Made by a program: the position numbers and the translations under genes | Notes under the pieces: generated by a model | Told to the model about the DNA's origin: nothing | The model's input: only the letters and a program-made list of their open reading frames with translations | Database searches by the model: none | Assembly (NCBI GenBank): GCA_014084085.1 | Contig: NPFB01000052.1 | Location: 155,194 to 203,777 of the forward strand | Direction: 5' to 3' | Length of the DNA stretch: 48,584 bases | DNA from: Hondaea fermentalgiana | Taxonomy: Eukaryota > Sar > Bigyra > Thraustochytrida > Thraustochytriidae | Shown: piece by piece, positions 28,310 to 40,347 of the stretch | Position numbering within the stretch: the first letter of the stretch is position 1 | Layout of the letters: the number at the start of each line of letters is the position of its first letter

Positions 28310-30802
28310 ATGCAAGCACAGCGAGCGAGCAAGATGCTGCTGCTTCGCGGCTCACAAGCCCGTGCGCCAAGCCTTTGGAAAAGGATGCCCGAAATGGGGG
28401 CGCAAAGAATGCTGCTTGCGACCCAGGCAGGACGCGGACGCGGACGTGGGAACGCACATCAAAATAACGGACCCAACGCGCCAAGGACGCCCAACGTGCG
28501 AAATGTCCCAATCTGGAATCTAAAATCGCTCAAGGGAACGTATCCATGGGCCTGGTATGTCCCGACCCGCGAGGAAATCGAGTTTATCGAGTCCTGTCCG
28601 CGCGGAAAGGCGAGCGAGCAAGTCGCGGATTGGCTAGATCAGGCAGAGCGCTCCGTGAACGACAAAGCTACTTCGAGACGGCAAAGGGCTAATATTTACA
28701 TTGGCCATGCCCGCAGACAGGCACTCGCGCTCTCTGAGGCTTCCGATCTCCAGGAAATTGAGAAAGCCTTTGCTTCGTGCGAAAAGGTAAGGGCTATTCC
28801 CATGCTATCGCGTCAAGCGCTGAACCTCTTTGACTTCGTTCTCTATTATGCGGGCAAAAGCAAGCCGGAAATCGTCTTTGACAAACTCGCGAGTCCCAAC
28901 AAGCATGCGCGCACCTTTACCGCTGCAATTGCCGCTATTGTGGCATCGGATGGAAAATCAACAAATGACCTCTGGGAGAAGGTGGCCAATAGATCATCTT
29001 GGGACGATCGCGTTGCTGTCGTCAGAGACATGTGGAAGCAGGATGCTGGCGTGACATTTGACACACGCATTCTCCCGACTCTCGAGGATCATGAGCTCGT
29101 GCGCATGGGGGCCATCGCCAAAGTTCGGGAACATTACGCCGACTTTGTCGCGTCGCTGCCCAAGTACTCCGGCGAGTCCATCGAAGCTAATACCAAGACT
29201 CTCATCCCCGTGCTTCACCTCTTGGGCCGCAGTAACAAGCCAAGAGCCATGGATCTGATCAACTTTTACGTCAACACAACAAAGTCCTCGCTCTCGCTTG
29301 ACGTCATCGACGCGCTCTTTACCGGTCTCGATCGCCGCAAGAGCGACTCGACGCGTTCCATCGCCTTCCTCAAATCGCGCATCGTTGAGCGTCTCGAAGC
29401 AGAGTGGGGGCCCGAGGAGGAGGCAGCTCACGCCGAACTGCCCTCGAACGGGCGTCGCAGGCATCAGTCTCGCGACATTCACGCGCTCAACTTTGCGCAT
29501 CGCATGGAAGCCATATATATCAGCACGGCCCGGTCCATCGCGGACTACAACCCCACCAGCGAGTTCGGCCGTCTGAGCAAGCTCGATGTCATCCAGAGCT
29601 TTGACGAGTGTGCAAGCACGAGCAAGTTTCTCTCCGTGCTAGCCAAGGCCCGCAAGCAGTCACCCAGCACGCTTCCTGAACATGACAACTTTCACGAGAT
29701 CCCGAATCGTGTCCTGGTCGTGCTCCTACGCGTATACACACGCGCACGGCATTCACTCCACTATCGTCCAGAAATGCTCGATCGCCTGCGCCAGATTGTC
29801 GACGTGATTCTCACGCACCCCGGTCTCCGCCTCGAATATCGCGAGTTCGTTGCCACCATCCAGCTCTTGTGCGATTTCCATGGCAACCGCATCCCGATCC
29901 TGCATCGCCTGGAAAGCTGGAGTCAACTTAACCCCAAGGCGAGTCAAACTAACCCATTGCAAATCAAGGCGCTTTTCCTCCACCTCGTACAGAATACTTC
30001 GAATCAGGAGGCCAAGCGCAGTGCGCGTTTTTCCCTGCACGGTCTCGACAATGGCGACACTTCGGGCGGATCGCTCGAGTGCGATGCGGCGTACGAGGTG
30101 GGACTCAAATGGTATCGAGCCCTCAAGGCTGACGTGGAGGCGGCCAGGGAAAATGGAGAGTTCCCGCCGCGCAGGGCTCGGTACAATGGCGCGTTCAAGC
30201 CCTTTGACGAAGCAGCGTGGCACGAGGCCAGAATCAACATGCTTCGCACACTGCTCAACGTGGGACGCTGGAAGGAGGCCGAAGCCTTTATCGAGTCGGA
30301 CTTCGACGGTGTTCGCGACAAGGAAATCTTTAACGCTATCCTTCATTTTCACGCCCTCTACACGGGCAATCGCGAGCTAGCCATCGAGCTGTTGGCGGAA
30401 ATGCAGTCAAACGGAGTTGAAATTGGCGGGGACACACTCACATGTTTTGCGCACGTCTTTTTGGGCGTTAGCGACGATGTCTACATTGGCGAAGGTTTTA
30501 CAGGTCTCGGGGCTCCTGAACAGATTGTCAAGGAGTGCATTGGCCACATTCTCGCCATGTGCCGCAATCTCGATATCGTGCTCTCCCGAGCTTTGATTCA
30601 GCGTCTTCTTTGGAACGCACAGCGCTGTGGCCTCGAATACGAGCACCAGCAAGTTCTCAAGCACGCTGCACGTCACAATGTCAAGCACAGCGGTGTCCCA
30701 TTTCATCGCTCGACGACTTCCGCACGGGACAGCGACGGCGGCGACGACGACGAGGAGGAGGAGGACTACGACGAGGGCCCATCCAACAAGCGATCAGCAT
30801 GA
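28310..30802 (+). CDS. PPR-like helical repeat protein, probably mitochondrial (paralogue B)
   Basis: The protein has 830 residues from the ATG at 28310; the ATG at 28334 is an equally plausible start, and the frame is open to 28055 only via TTG. The N-terminus (QAQRASKMLLLRGSQARAP and WKRM) is Arg/Ala/Leu-rich without acids, a good mitochondrial presequence. It is followed by a Gly/Arg/Asn-rich linker. The body is helical, with a clear PPR-like pair near the C-terminus: EIFNAILHFHALYTGNRELA, then IELLAEMQSNGVEIGGDTLT. It aligns with 19611-22208 over most of its length, with the same spacing of landmarks. The tail is Asp/Glu-rich (DDDEEEEDYDEG) and has no counterpart in A beyond a short acidic end. 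The last 37 bases overlap the 3' end of the opposing gene. The probable role is mitochondrial RNA or mitoribosome function (inference). Confidence 0.8.
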   Translation: MQAQRASKMLLLRGSQARAPSLWKRMPEMGAQRMLLATQAGRGRGRGNAHQNNGPNAPRTPNVRNVPIWNLKSLKGTYPWAWYVPTREEIEFIESCPRGKASEQVADWLDQAERSVNDKATSRRQRANIYIGHARRQALALSEASDLQEIEKAFASCEKVRAIPMLSRQALNLFDFVLYYAGKSKPEIVFDKLASPNKHARTFTAAIAAIVASDGKSTNDLWEKVANRSSWDDRVAVVRDMWKQDAGVTFDTRILPTLEDHELVRMGAIAKVREHYADFVASLPKYSGESIEANTKTLIPVLHLLGRSNKPRAMDLINFYVNTTKSSLSLDVIDALFTGLDRRKSDSTRSIAFLKSRIVERLEAEWGPEEEAAHAELPSNGRRRHQSRDIHALNFAHRMEAIYISTARSIADYNPTSEFGRLSKLDVIQSFDECASTSKFLSVLAKARKQSPSTLPEHDNFHEIPNRVLVVLLRVYTRARHSLHYRPEMLDRLRQIVDVILTHPGLRLEYREFVATIQLLCDFHGNRIPILHRLESWSQLNPKASQTNPLQIKALFLHLVQNTSNQEAKRSARFSLHGLDNGDTSGGSLECDAAYEVGLKWYRALKADVEAARENGEFPPRRARYNGAFKPFDEAAWHEARINMLRTLLNVGRWKEAEAFIESDFDGVRDKEIFNAILHFHALYTGNRELAIELLAEMQSNGVEIGGDTLTCFAHVFLGVSDDVYIGEGFTGLGAPEQIVKECIGHILAMCRNLDIVLSRALIQRLLWNAQRCGLEYEHQQVLKHAARHNVKHSGVPFHRSTTSARDSDGGDDDEEEEDYDEGPSNKRSA

Positions 30803-33800
30803 AACATGTGCCGCAGAAATTCGCGATAGCGTGGAAACTTTCCGTGCAAGACCACGAGGGCCCACGTGGGAGTGCGCATGAGAAGTGTGTCCTGCAAAAG
30901 GCCCACAAAGGTGTCGGCGGTGACGACGCCCGCCTCGCCACCAATACTTTCGTGTGTGCGAAAGAGATCGAAGAGGTCTGCGACAAGAAGCCCTTTCACT
31001 CGCTTGGTCCATTCCTTATGAATGGACTCAGTGTCGACAATTCGAAACAGCGCCGCCAACGCCGTGCGCTGCTCCTTGCTGAAGAGACTTCGCACCTCTT
31101 TTATCGACAGTTCCGGGTCAAGAATCTTTTGCATGTACGTTTTCCCAAGCTTTTTCGCACTTTCAGCCTCCAACCAGTGGAGAACCTCGGGCACACCCGC
31201 ATCGAGGGTGTCGAGCTTGCGTCGCGCCTTACTTACGAGCTTGCTTCGCTCGTCGGGGTCCACTCGATTCAGGCGATCGAGGGCCACATCTGAAAGTCGG
31301 CTCTCGCTTGCTTTCGGTTTCGCGTCAGCATCAGCATCAGCATCAGCATCATTTCTTGTCGTCTTGCTCTTCCTTGTCTCGTTTCCCGCGGCTACTCCCC
31401 AAGCCTCGTCTTCGAGGAGAGCCTCGTCTCCAGGCAGCACGAGGTGAACGTGACCGTCTTCCGGATCTAGCTCATCGCCGCTGATGCGCACAGTACAGTG
31501 CAGGAGGACCCATCGAACAAGGTCGTTGCGCCTGGGCATTTGACCGGCCTCGACCCAATTACGCATCGAGCTCTCGGCGCGAATTGCGGCTTCGAGCTCC
31601 TCGCGAGTCCATGCATCAGGCCCCAGGCTTCGGCAGCGCTTCCCTTGCGCCAGAACATGGTGACCGGACCGCGAGAGTGCGACCCGTTGCTTTTCTGCAT
31701 GCTTGGCAAATTGCGCCGTGAGCGCTGCGAGCTCTGCGACGCCCAGACGGCGAGTGCACTGCAACCCACTTCGCATGAGGTGTACCCTGACGTACAGTCG
31801 AAAAGGCTCGTTAACTTGAGTCACCTCGACCTCAGCACAGACTTCGCGGCTACGCTCCCATTCTTGGTCTGCCGCAAGCCAATCTTCGCGCATCCTCTCG
31901 CAAAGCATCCAGCAGCGTCCGCTGAACACGATCCTGTCGTCGTCTTCGCCAGAGTCGCTCTTGTCGCTGTCCGTTGCTGCCACGCTCGACGTTTCGGATT
32001 CCTTTTCCGCGCGATTTATAGGATGCCGAGAGCTATTTTTTTTGCCGCGGCGCTTGGTTTTACGACGTCGATTCCGATTGACATCCACGGCTTCGCCCTC
32101 GCTCTCACTGCTGCATTCTCTGCTTTCGTTGCTGCTGCCGCTGCTGCCGCTGCTACAGGAGCTGTTGTGACGGGGACTCGATATTGAGCTTCCCTCACTG
32201 GAGCCAGGGTCGTGTGCTGCAGCACCATCAAAGGTAGCCAGACGTGACTCGAGCTTGCCAATGTGGGCGTCAAGAACGCGCAAGTCTTCCTTGTGATGTG
32301 ATGTCTGCGCTACAATATTCGCCGGGGATGACGCAGCGGACGACTCTGTGCTCGTCGAGGAGACAGAGCTAGCTGCGAGGCTTTTGTGCGCTGTAGCAGG
32401 GTCACGGCTCCGTGGAAGACGCTGAGAGACGCGAGGAGGATGTCCTTGCTTCCGAGTTTCGCGAGAATGAGAATCGTCACCTTGCTTCCCATGATGAGAC
32501 GTCCGCTCCCCGTTTCGGACTTTAGCTGTCTCTCTGTCGCCAAGGCTGTGGGATTGATTGTGAGGGCGGTCGATGCCAACATCTACTTTTACATCGCGAA
32601 GGGCATCCTGGGCGCCCGGCAGCTCTTCCGAAACGTTTTTTATAATCCAACTTTTGTACCGTTTCCAAGACCAAGGCGCGTCGCTCGAAACTGAAATTGA
32701 CGGAAGAGGGTGAGCGCTCTGAAAATCGCGTGATAAATGCAAAGCACTAAGATCTGAGGGGCGAACTTTGCCGGGAAAACCGCTGTGGCGTTCTAGTTCG
32801 CAAAATGAGGCCTCGCAAAGCGCAAGCACGTCCCGCACCCTGCGCTCCAGGCTGCGCCGCGAGACCGTCGCAACGCCACCCGGGCCTGCAGAACCCTTCT
32901 CAATGTCGCTATCCTTTGGCGACGCAAGATGTTCCTCAAGTGTGACCCAGGAGACGACTCGAAGTCCTAGTTTCCGCAAGGAGGGCTTGAGTGTGTAGCG
33001 AGAGTGTTCCTCGACAAAGCGCTCTGCTTCTTGCACACCAAAAACGCCGCCTCTGGAAGCTGTTGCCTTGGCAAATGCAGCTTCAAGTTCGAGACGACTT
33101 TCGATGGACTCAGTCCTTTTCAGCCGCCTTGCCTTGTCCTTTCGTCGCTGCATTTCATGCTCGCGGGCCAGGGCAAGCTGCTTGTACGAATCGAGAGCCT
33201 CTTGGCGAACTCGCTCTTTTTCCTGCTCTAGAGCTGATGCTTTTTTACGCAAACGCTCGCGCTCGGCCTCGCGTGCCGTGGCCTGGTCCTTGTACCGCTT
33301 GATCTCTCCTGCATTAAGTGTCTCGCGTCGCTTCCGGATTGGTGGTGGCTGTAATGCTACATTCGTAGAAGGAGCTGTGGCAATGGATGAGGGACGCGAG
33401 GGCTGCGTTGTGGAGCGAATGGACTCGCGGCGGACGGATTCGCGGCGAACGGCCTCGCGCTTCGCGGCGGCAAGGTTCGCCTGCTCGTTCGCCTCTTGCT
33501 CGAGACGTTGTTTCCGTCGCTTTTCCCTCTCTCGAATGACGGCTTCTCTTTTCAAGGCTGCGAGCTCCTCCCTTGTGAGCTTTGCGCCGCCCATACGCAG
33601 CGCCCGCGCTTTCGCGAGCGGACCTGGGGCGAAGTTGTTCTTGGGCTTGGGCTTGGGCTCGTTTAGGCCGCTCTCGGACTTGGGTTTCGTGGCCGTCGTC
33701 TCGATCGATGAGCCGCTCTCCTCCGTCACGACCGCCTGCCGCTCGCGATTCTCGGCATTTAGCTTGCGCAGACGCTCCTGCGCCATGCGGTGCAGCTTGC

Positions 33801-33813
33801 TTCCGCCCGCCAT
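30766..33813 (-). CDS. Large uncharacterised protein, coiled coil plus C-terminal helical region
   Basis: I do not recognise the family. From the ATG at 33813 the product is 1015 residues (the open frame extends to 33936 via TTG). About residues 60-280 are E/K/R/A-rich coiled coil and include repeated RRES[VI]R units. Residues about 300-420 look more ordered. Residues about 440-640 are Ser/Thr-rich and disordered, ending in a basic cluster (NRRRKTKRRGKKNSSR) that could act as a nuclear signal. Residues about 660-800 and 860-1015 contain hydrophobic, aromatic-rich segments likely to fold (for example MRNWVEAGQMPRRNDLVRWV). A (DA)5 run corresponds to a GCATCA microsatellite near 31325-31352. 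The stop lies inside the opposing gene. Function is unknown; a cytoskeletal or ciliary structural protein would fit the shape, but that is a guess. Confidence 0.75.
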   Translation of the reverse strand: MAGGSKLHRMAQERLRKLNAENRERQAVVTEESGSSIETTATKPKSESGLNEPKPKPKNNFAPGPLAKARALRMGGAKLTREELAALKREAVIREREKRRKQRLEQEANEQANLAAAKREAVRRESVRRESIRSTTQPSRPSSIATAPSTNVALQPPPIRKRRETLNAGEIKRYKDQATAREAERERLRKKASALEQEKERVRQEALDSYKQLALAREHEMQRRKDKARRLKRTESIESRLELEAAFAKATASRGGVFGVQEAERFVEEHSRYTLKPSLRKLGLRVVSWVTLEEHLASPKDSDIEKGSAGPGGVATVSRRSLERRVRDVLALCEASFCELERHSGFPGKVRPSDLSALHLSRDFQSAHPLPSISVSSDAPWSWKRYKSWIIKNVSEELPGAQDALRDVKVDVGIDRPHNQSHSLGDRETAKVRNGERTSHHGKQGDDSHSRETRKQGHPPRVSQRLPRSRDPATAHKSLAASSVSSTSTESSAASSPANIVAQTSHHKEDLRVLDAHIGKLESRLATFDGAAAHDPGSSEGSSISSPRHNSSCSSGSSGSSNESRECSSESEGEAVDVNRNRRRKTKRRGKKNSSRHPINRAEKESETSSVAATDSDKSDSGEDDDRIVFSGRCWMLCERMREDWLAADQEWERSREVCAEVEVTQVNEPFRLYVRVHLMRSGLQCTRRLGVAELAALTAQFAKHAEKQRVALSRSGHHVLAQGKRCRSLGPDAWTREELEAAIRAESSMRNWVEAGQMPRRNDLVRWVLLHCTVRISGDELDPEDGHVHLVLPGDEALLEDEAWGVAAGNETRKSKTTRNDADADADADAKPKASESRLSDVALDRLNRVDPDERSKLVSKARRKLDTLDAGVPEVLHWLEAESAKKLGKTYMQKILDPELSIKEVRSLFSKEQRTALAALFRIVDTESIHKEWTKRVKGLLVADLFDLFRTHESIGGEAGVVTADTFVGLLQDTLLMRTPTWALVVLHGKFPRYREFLRHMFHADRLLDGPSS

Positions 33814-34340
33814 GGCTGCTGGCGCGCGTCGCGCGATTCTTGCTCTCAAAAATCGAAGATTGTGCAAGTTCAAGTTCAACTTGACATGCTCGAAACGGTT
33901 TTTTTTTTTTCCAACCAACTCGCGCCGAGTTGACAAGGGTAAGAAAGATCGAGAGGGTCTCCAACAAGGACCTCAGTGTTCCAGGCCAGTGTCCTCGCAG
34001 AGTGACATGAGGAATTTGTAATACATTTTGGATGCCGTCCTTGATCTAATTTCATCCGTTTCGCTGAGGTGGACTTGAACTGCAAGAATTAACATGGAGA
34101 CGTGCGTTCCAAGCAAACATGCGGATAGGCCACGGAGCATGTTGTGAAAGAGTTATCAGCTGTTTTTGCCCTCCTTCTCTCATCACGAGAGAATAAATCA
34201 ACGAAGAATGAAACTCGCCATCATTACTCACCACCACCACCACCACCAGCACGCGAACAACAACAGTATATCAACAAGAAAAATGCTGAAGTCGAACAAG
34301 AGGTGAACTTTTTGTGAACTCTTAGGACTTACTGTTAGTG
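33814..34340. other. Intergenic spacer
   Basis: Upstream of the large coiled-coil gene and downstream of the tandem GST. It has a poly-T run (33899-33910) and a CAC/ACC trinucleotide tract (about 34229-34248). No gene is seen. Confidence 0.5.
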
Positions 34341-36371
34341 CTAGTACCAGTTATCGTGGGGACGGGGAGGAACAAGGGCATTACCTGTCCGTCCAAAGTA
34401 GCCGAGAATGCAATGATCAATGTTGGTGGCCTCGAGAACACCAGGGATGCGGAGCATGTCCTGAAGCCAACGATACAGATGCGGACTGTCCAGTACCATG
34501 CGGTCATTCAACTTCATGCGAGAATAGTACACCGGGTCGTGACGTACGATTGTGGGAAGAAGACGAATGTCCGCCTCGGTCGGATGCTCGCCAGTGAGGA
34601 ATCGCCGGTCCCTGAGAATGTCTTCGAGACGATCAAAGGCCGCGAAATACTTGTAAAAGGCGTCCTCATAGGCCTTGGGGTCGCTGCTGAAACCAGCGCG
34701 ATAAGCGCCATTGTTGATGTCCGGATAGATCCACGCGTTGAGCTGGTCGATCTCGTCGGCAAGCGCCGCAGGGTACAAGTCGGGGGCGCCGTCGCGGTGA
34801 AACGCCTTGAAGCCGAGCGCAAACATGCGTACAATTTCCGAGGACTCATTGTTGACAATTTCGTTGGCCTGCTTGTCAAAGAGAATAGGAACAGATCGTT
34901 CCTTGGAACCGAACATCTGATAGATCTCGGGCGCATAGCTGAGACCATTGATGGAGTCCTCGGTGCTGACCTGTCCATCGAGGAGCTCCTTGCGACGCTC
35001 GATCTCGAAATCGCGGAGACCGTCTTCATCGGGAAGAAACTGCCAGCCGTGATCCTCGTCGCGGCGGTAAAAGAGAACATCAACAGAGATGACGTCTTCG
35101 AGGCCGAGAACTGCACGAGCCATCATGGTGCGGTGGCACCACGGGCAGTTGTTGGCGATGTAAAGATGGTAGCGGCCAGCCTCGGCAGGGAGTTCCCCCT
35201 CACCCTCGCCATCGGGTGTGATAATCCTGCGGTGGCCCGAGACACCGCGAACGAACTCACCCTTTGCCTTGCGGGAATCCTTGTTGGTTTGATCATCTTG
35301 CGAGGCTTTTTGCTCTCTGGCCTCGTCGGTGTCACTGTCGCGTCGCTGCCTTACAAAACGATCCCGGTCGTGTGGGCGGTCAAAGCTCTTGGCGACTGAA
35401 CCAATCGGCACAACCTGCTTTGGGTTCGCAGAGACAAAGTGCGTGTAATAGTGGTCTTTGCACTGCGCAAAGTCGACCGTCGCGCGGATGGCCGGCACTT
35501 GGTAGAGGTCACGCGCATAGGCAAAGAGGTTTCGATAGGACGAGAGGCGGCGGCGCGCGGCCTTGAAGAGAATGTGGTAGACGTCGTCAAAGCGAAGCAA
35601 CGTGGGTAAAAGTTGCAAGTCTGCGAGAGACGGCTGGTCGTCGCGGCCGCAGAGATAGCGATTCGCGGCAAGCTGGTCCTCGAGTTCGTCAAGGCAAGCA
35701 AAGACACCGTCCAGGGCCTCCTCGTATGCGCGTTGGCTCTTGGCGAGTCCGCACTTGTAGACGCCATTATTAAGCTCGTCTTGCACCCATGTAGCGAGAC
35801 TGTCAATGTCTTGCGCTTCGTTTTCTGGGTAGAGAGCCTCCGACAAGCCGGGCACGGCATTGGGACCTGGCTTGAAAGCGCGGTCGAGATAGCGCACAAT
35901 GTCCCAGGATTCGTTGCTGACAATTTTCTCCTCGACTTTATCGTAGAGCACGGGCGTTGTCACGTTGCCCGTGTATTCGGGGTCCACTTTGGTGTATAGC
36001 TGGTGAAGGTAGGAGAAGTCCTCGCCCGACGCAAGGTCCCTCGTCGGTGGCAGCGCGCTATCTTTGTATTGCGCGGCGACATCCTCGCTCGCAAAGGCCC
36101 AGCCGGTTTCATCGTCGAGAAAGGGGGACACCACGGACACGGAGATGTTCGTAAGGTCTTTGACGGCGCGCACCAGCAGGGTACGGTGCGCCCAGGGGCA
36201 AGCGGCACAGACAATGAGATGGTAGCGGTCCTGGGATGCTTCGATGCGAGCATCTTGGTCGTCTTCGGCGGGAATCTCGTCGATTTTAAAAGCGGCTGTC
36301 CTTCGCTCGTACGAGTCGGACTTGCGTGGGAAGTGGCCGGGCTTGACCTCGCCATCAATCACGTGCACCAT
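34341..36371 (-). CDS. Tandem (fused) Xi-class glutathione transferase / glutathionyl-hydroquinone reductase
   Basis: The protein has 676 residues from the ATG at 36371 (a longer frame begins with GTG). It contains two consecutive Xi-class GST units (ECM4/YqjG type). Unit 1 spans about residues 10-325, with the active-site segment CAACPWAHRTLL (C58). Unit 2 spans about 373-676, with FVRGVSGHRR and NNCPWCHRTMM (C409). Both keep the C-P-W-x-H-R catalytic signature and the all-helical C-terminal half (GVYKCGLAKSQRAYEEAL in unit 1, GAYRAGFSSDPKAYEDAF in unit 2). They are joined by a charged, low-complexity linker (about 330-372). Single Xi enzymes are about 310-370 residues and reduce glutathionyl-hydroquinones. 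A likely role is quinone or oxidant detoxification in the cytosol or an organelle. No frame breaks are seen, so the fusion looks real. Confidence 0.88.
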   Translation of the reverse strand: MVHVIDGEVKPGHFPRKSDSYERRTAAFKIDEIPAEDDQDARIEASQDRYHLIVCAACPWAHRTLLVRAVKDLTNISVSVVSPFLDDETGWAFASEDVAAQYKDSALPPTRDLASGEDFSYLHQLYTKVDPEYTGNVTTPVLYDKVEEKIVSNESWDIVRYLDRAFKPGPNAVPGLSEALYPENEAQDIDSLATWVQDELNNGVYKCGLAKSQRAYEEALDGVFACLDELEDQLAANRYLCGRDDQPSLADLQLLPTLLRFDDVYHILFKAARRRLSSYRNLFAYARDLYQVPAIRATVDFAQCKDHYYTHFVSANPKQVVPIGSVAKSFDRPHDRDRFVRQRRDSDTDEAREQKASQDDQTNKDSRKAKGEFVRGVSGHRRIITPDGEGEGELPAEAGRYHLYIANNCPWCHRTMMARAVLGLEDVISVDVLFYRRDEDHGWQFLPDEDGLRDFEIERRKELLDGQVSTEDSINGLSYAPEIYQMFGSKERSVPILFDKQANEIVNNESSEIVRMFALGFKAFHRDGAPDLYPAALADEIDQLNAWIYPDINNGAYRAGFSSDPKAYEDAFYKYFAAFDRLEDILRDRRFLTGEHPTEADIRLLPTIVRHDPVYYSRMKLNDRMVLDSPHLYRWLQDMLRIPGVLEATNIDHCILGYFGRTGNALVPPRPHDNWY

Positions 36372-36938
36372 TCTGCGCGCGCCTGCAAATGGCTGCTTCG
36401 GGTTGAGCGCCGCGCTTTGCCGAGGCACAGCACCTTGCGCCCCGAGAGCGCGCTGCGCCGCGGCGAGGCCAAAGCGTCGCGTCCTTGCTGTGAGACGCCC
36501 GGCGCCTGCGACTTACCCCGTGCGTGCGTGCGTGAGCGAGCAGCAGCGGCAGGGCACCGCGGCAAGTACGTGGTATACTTTTGCTGCGAGAGCGAGCGAG
36601 AGCTTCGAGCCCGCCGCAATCTACTACTTCCGTGAGCTCCTCCTTCAGGCTATTTGTCCCTCACAAGCCGACGAAGCTCCGGTCCTCGCCCTGCTTGTTT
36701 GCTCCTCGCAGTGTCAGACTGTTGCCGTTCTGGCTTCACAGTCTCGCCTTCGCCACACTCGCTGTCGTCGACCTCTGTCTTCTCCTCCTCCTCCTCGCAG
36801 TCGCTATTGTCGTTCTGCTCGACCTTGAACCTGTGAATCAATCACACAACCTTATCTTCGCAGGTATTTTCAAGGTCACAGTCGGCTTTCCGAGACCCTT
36901 TCTCCTGCCTTTCCTGCCCCGCGCGCAGCCGAGCGATC

Positions 36939-37004
36939 GCCGGCATCGAGCAATCGCCGGCATCGAGCAATCGCCGGCATCGAGCAATCGCCGGCATCGA
37001 GCAT
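36939..37004. repeat. 17-bp minisatellite, four copies
   Basis: The unit GCCGGCATCGAGCAATC is repeated nearly perfectly at 36939, 36956, 36973 and 36990 (the last copy shortened). Confidence 0.9.
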
Positions 37005-37022
37005 CGCCGACCTCTCGCGTCT

Positions 37023-37056
37023 CCGGGATCTCGGGATCTCGGGATCTCGGGATCTT
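37023..37056. repeat. 8-bp tandem repeat CGGGATCT
   Basis: Four consecutive copies of CGGGATCT, the last ending in TT. Confidence 0.85.
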
Positions 37057-37711
37057 GAATCGTGGCAGGCCCAGTACACACATTCCGCCTGCCCTTCTCT
37101 GCGCGAGAACGGGAACGCCGGTCTCTCACGGCCTCCACCTTTCTCACTCTCTCTCTCTCTCTCTCTCTCTCTCCGCGGCAAGCCTTCGCGAAAATGCGTC
37201 CCGCCTTAAAGCCGGCGCGGCGCGCCTGCTTTTCCGTGTTCGCCGCGGCGTGAAGTCGCACTGTTTTCACGTATTTCCGCGCGGGCGCTTTAAGGCGGCT
37301 GCGCGGCTTTCTCGAAGGCGCGGCTGCCGACCACTCAATCCCGGGCGCCCGATACCGCACTTGCGGCCGCGCATTCTCCACTTGCGCGCCGCCGCCGCAA
37401 CAGCGCCATCGCGGCCGCAAACACGGCTTCCGCCCGCCCGCGCTGCTTTTCTTTCCCGGGCGGGCGGCCTTTTCTTTCCCCTTGCGCCGCGGCTTTCGAC
37501 CCTTTGCCGCGCCGATTCCCCTGTGTGCTCGCGCGCTATTCTTGTGTTGCGCACGGCCGTACCCACCCTTTCTCGCCTCCTCCCCGGATTTGTTTCATTT
37601 CAAATTTCAAATCCCACGCGACAGACCCCAAACGCGACCCAAGGTACGTCGCGCATCCGATGCGCGCGCGCGAGAGCGACTCTCGCGGCCCCCGCCCCTG
37701 CGCGTCCGCCC

Positions 37712-37811
37712 NNNNNNNNNNNNNNNNNNNNNNNNNNNNNNNNNNNNNNNNNNNNNNNNNNNNNNNNNNNNNNNNNNNNNNNNNNNNNNNNNNNNNNNNN
37801 NNNNNNNNNNN
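37712..37811. other. Assembly gap (100 N)
   Basis: Exactly 100 undetermined bases in a GC-rich, repeat-rich spacer, a conventional gap of unknown true length. Confidence 0.98.
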
Positions 37812-38180
37812 GCGCGCGCTCCGAGCGAGCGCTCCCGCCCTCTCGCCACGCGCCTCACGCGGCGTGTGGCTGGGATGGATACGAGAGCGACGGATGGATG
37901 GACGGACGACTGGCTGCGACGCGCCATCCGCGCAGCCCGACCGCGCGCCGACTCCCGCGCGCGCCGGGCTGTTGCCGCGCCTGTCTCCCTGCCGCCGCCG
38001 CCGCCGCTGCCGCCGCGCCTCGCTGTCCATCCCGTCGCGTGCGTGTCTTGTCCTGCACGCGACGGCGAGATGGAGCGGGTCCTGCCCGCTTGATTGATGG
38101 GTGGATCCGGACGGATGAATGGATGGAAAAGATTGACTAACTTTGGACGGAACAAACAACCCAACCAATCAAACAGCTGA

Positions 38181-40347
<2,167 letters not shown>

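Noticed and set aside
36939..37056. CRISPR-like array
   Set aside because: Short identical units with no unique spacers, in a eukaryotic genome; these are minisatellites.
36581..38140. Open frames running through the 100-N gap
   Set aside because: They depend on undetermined bases and on GC-rich, repeat-containing sequence without protein character.
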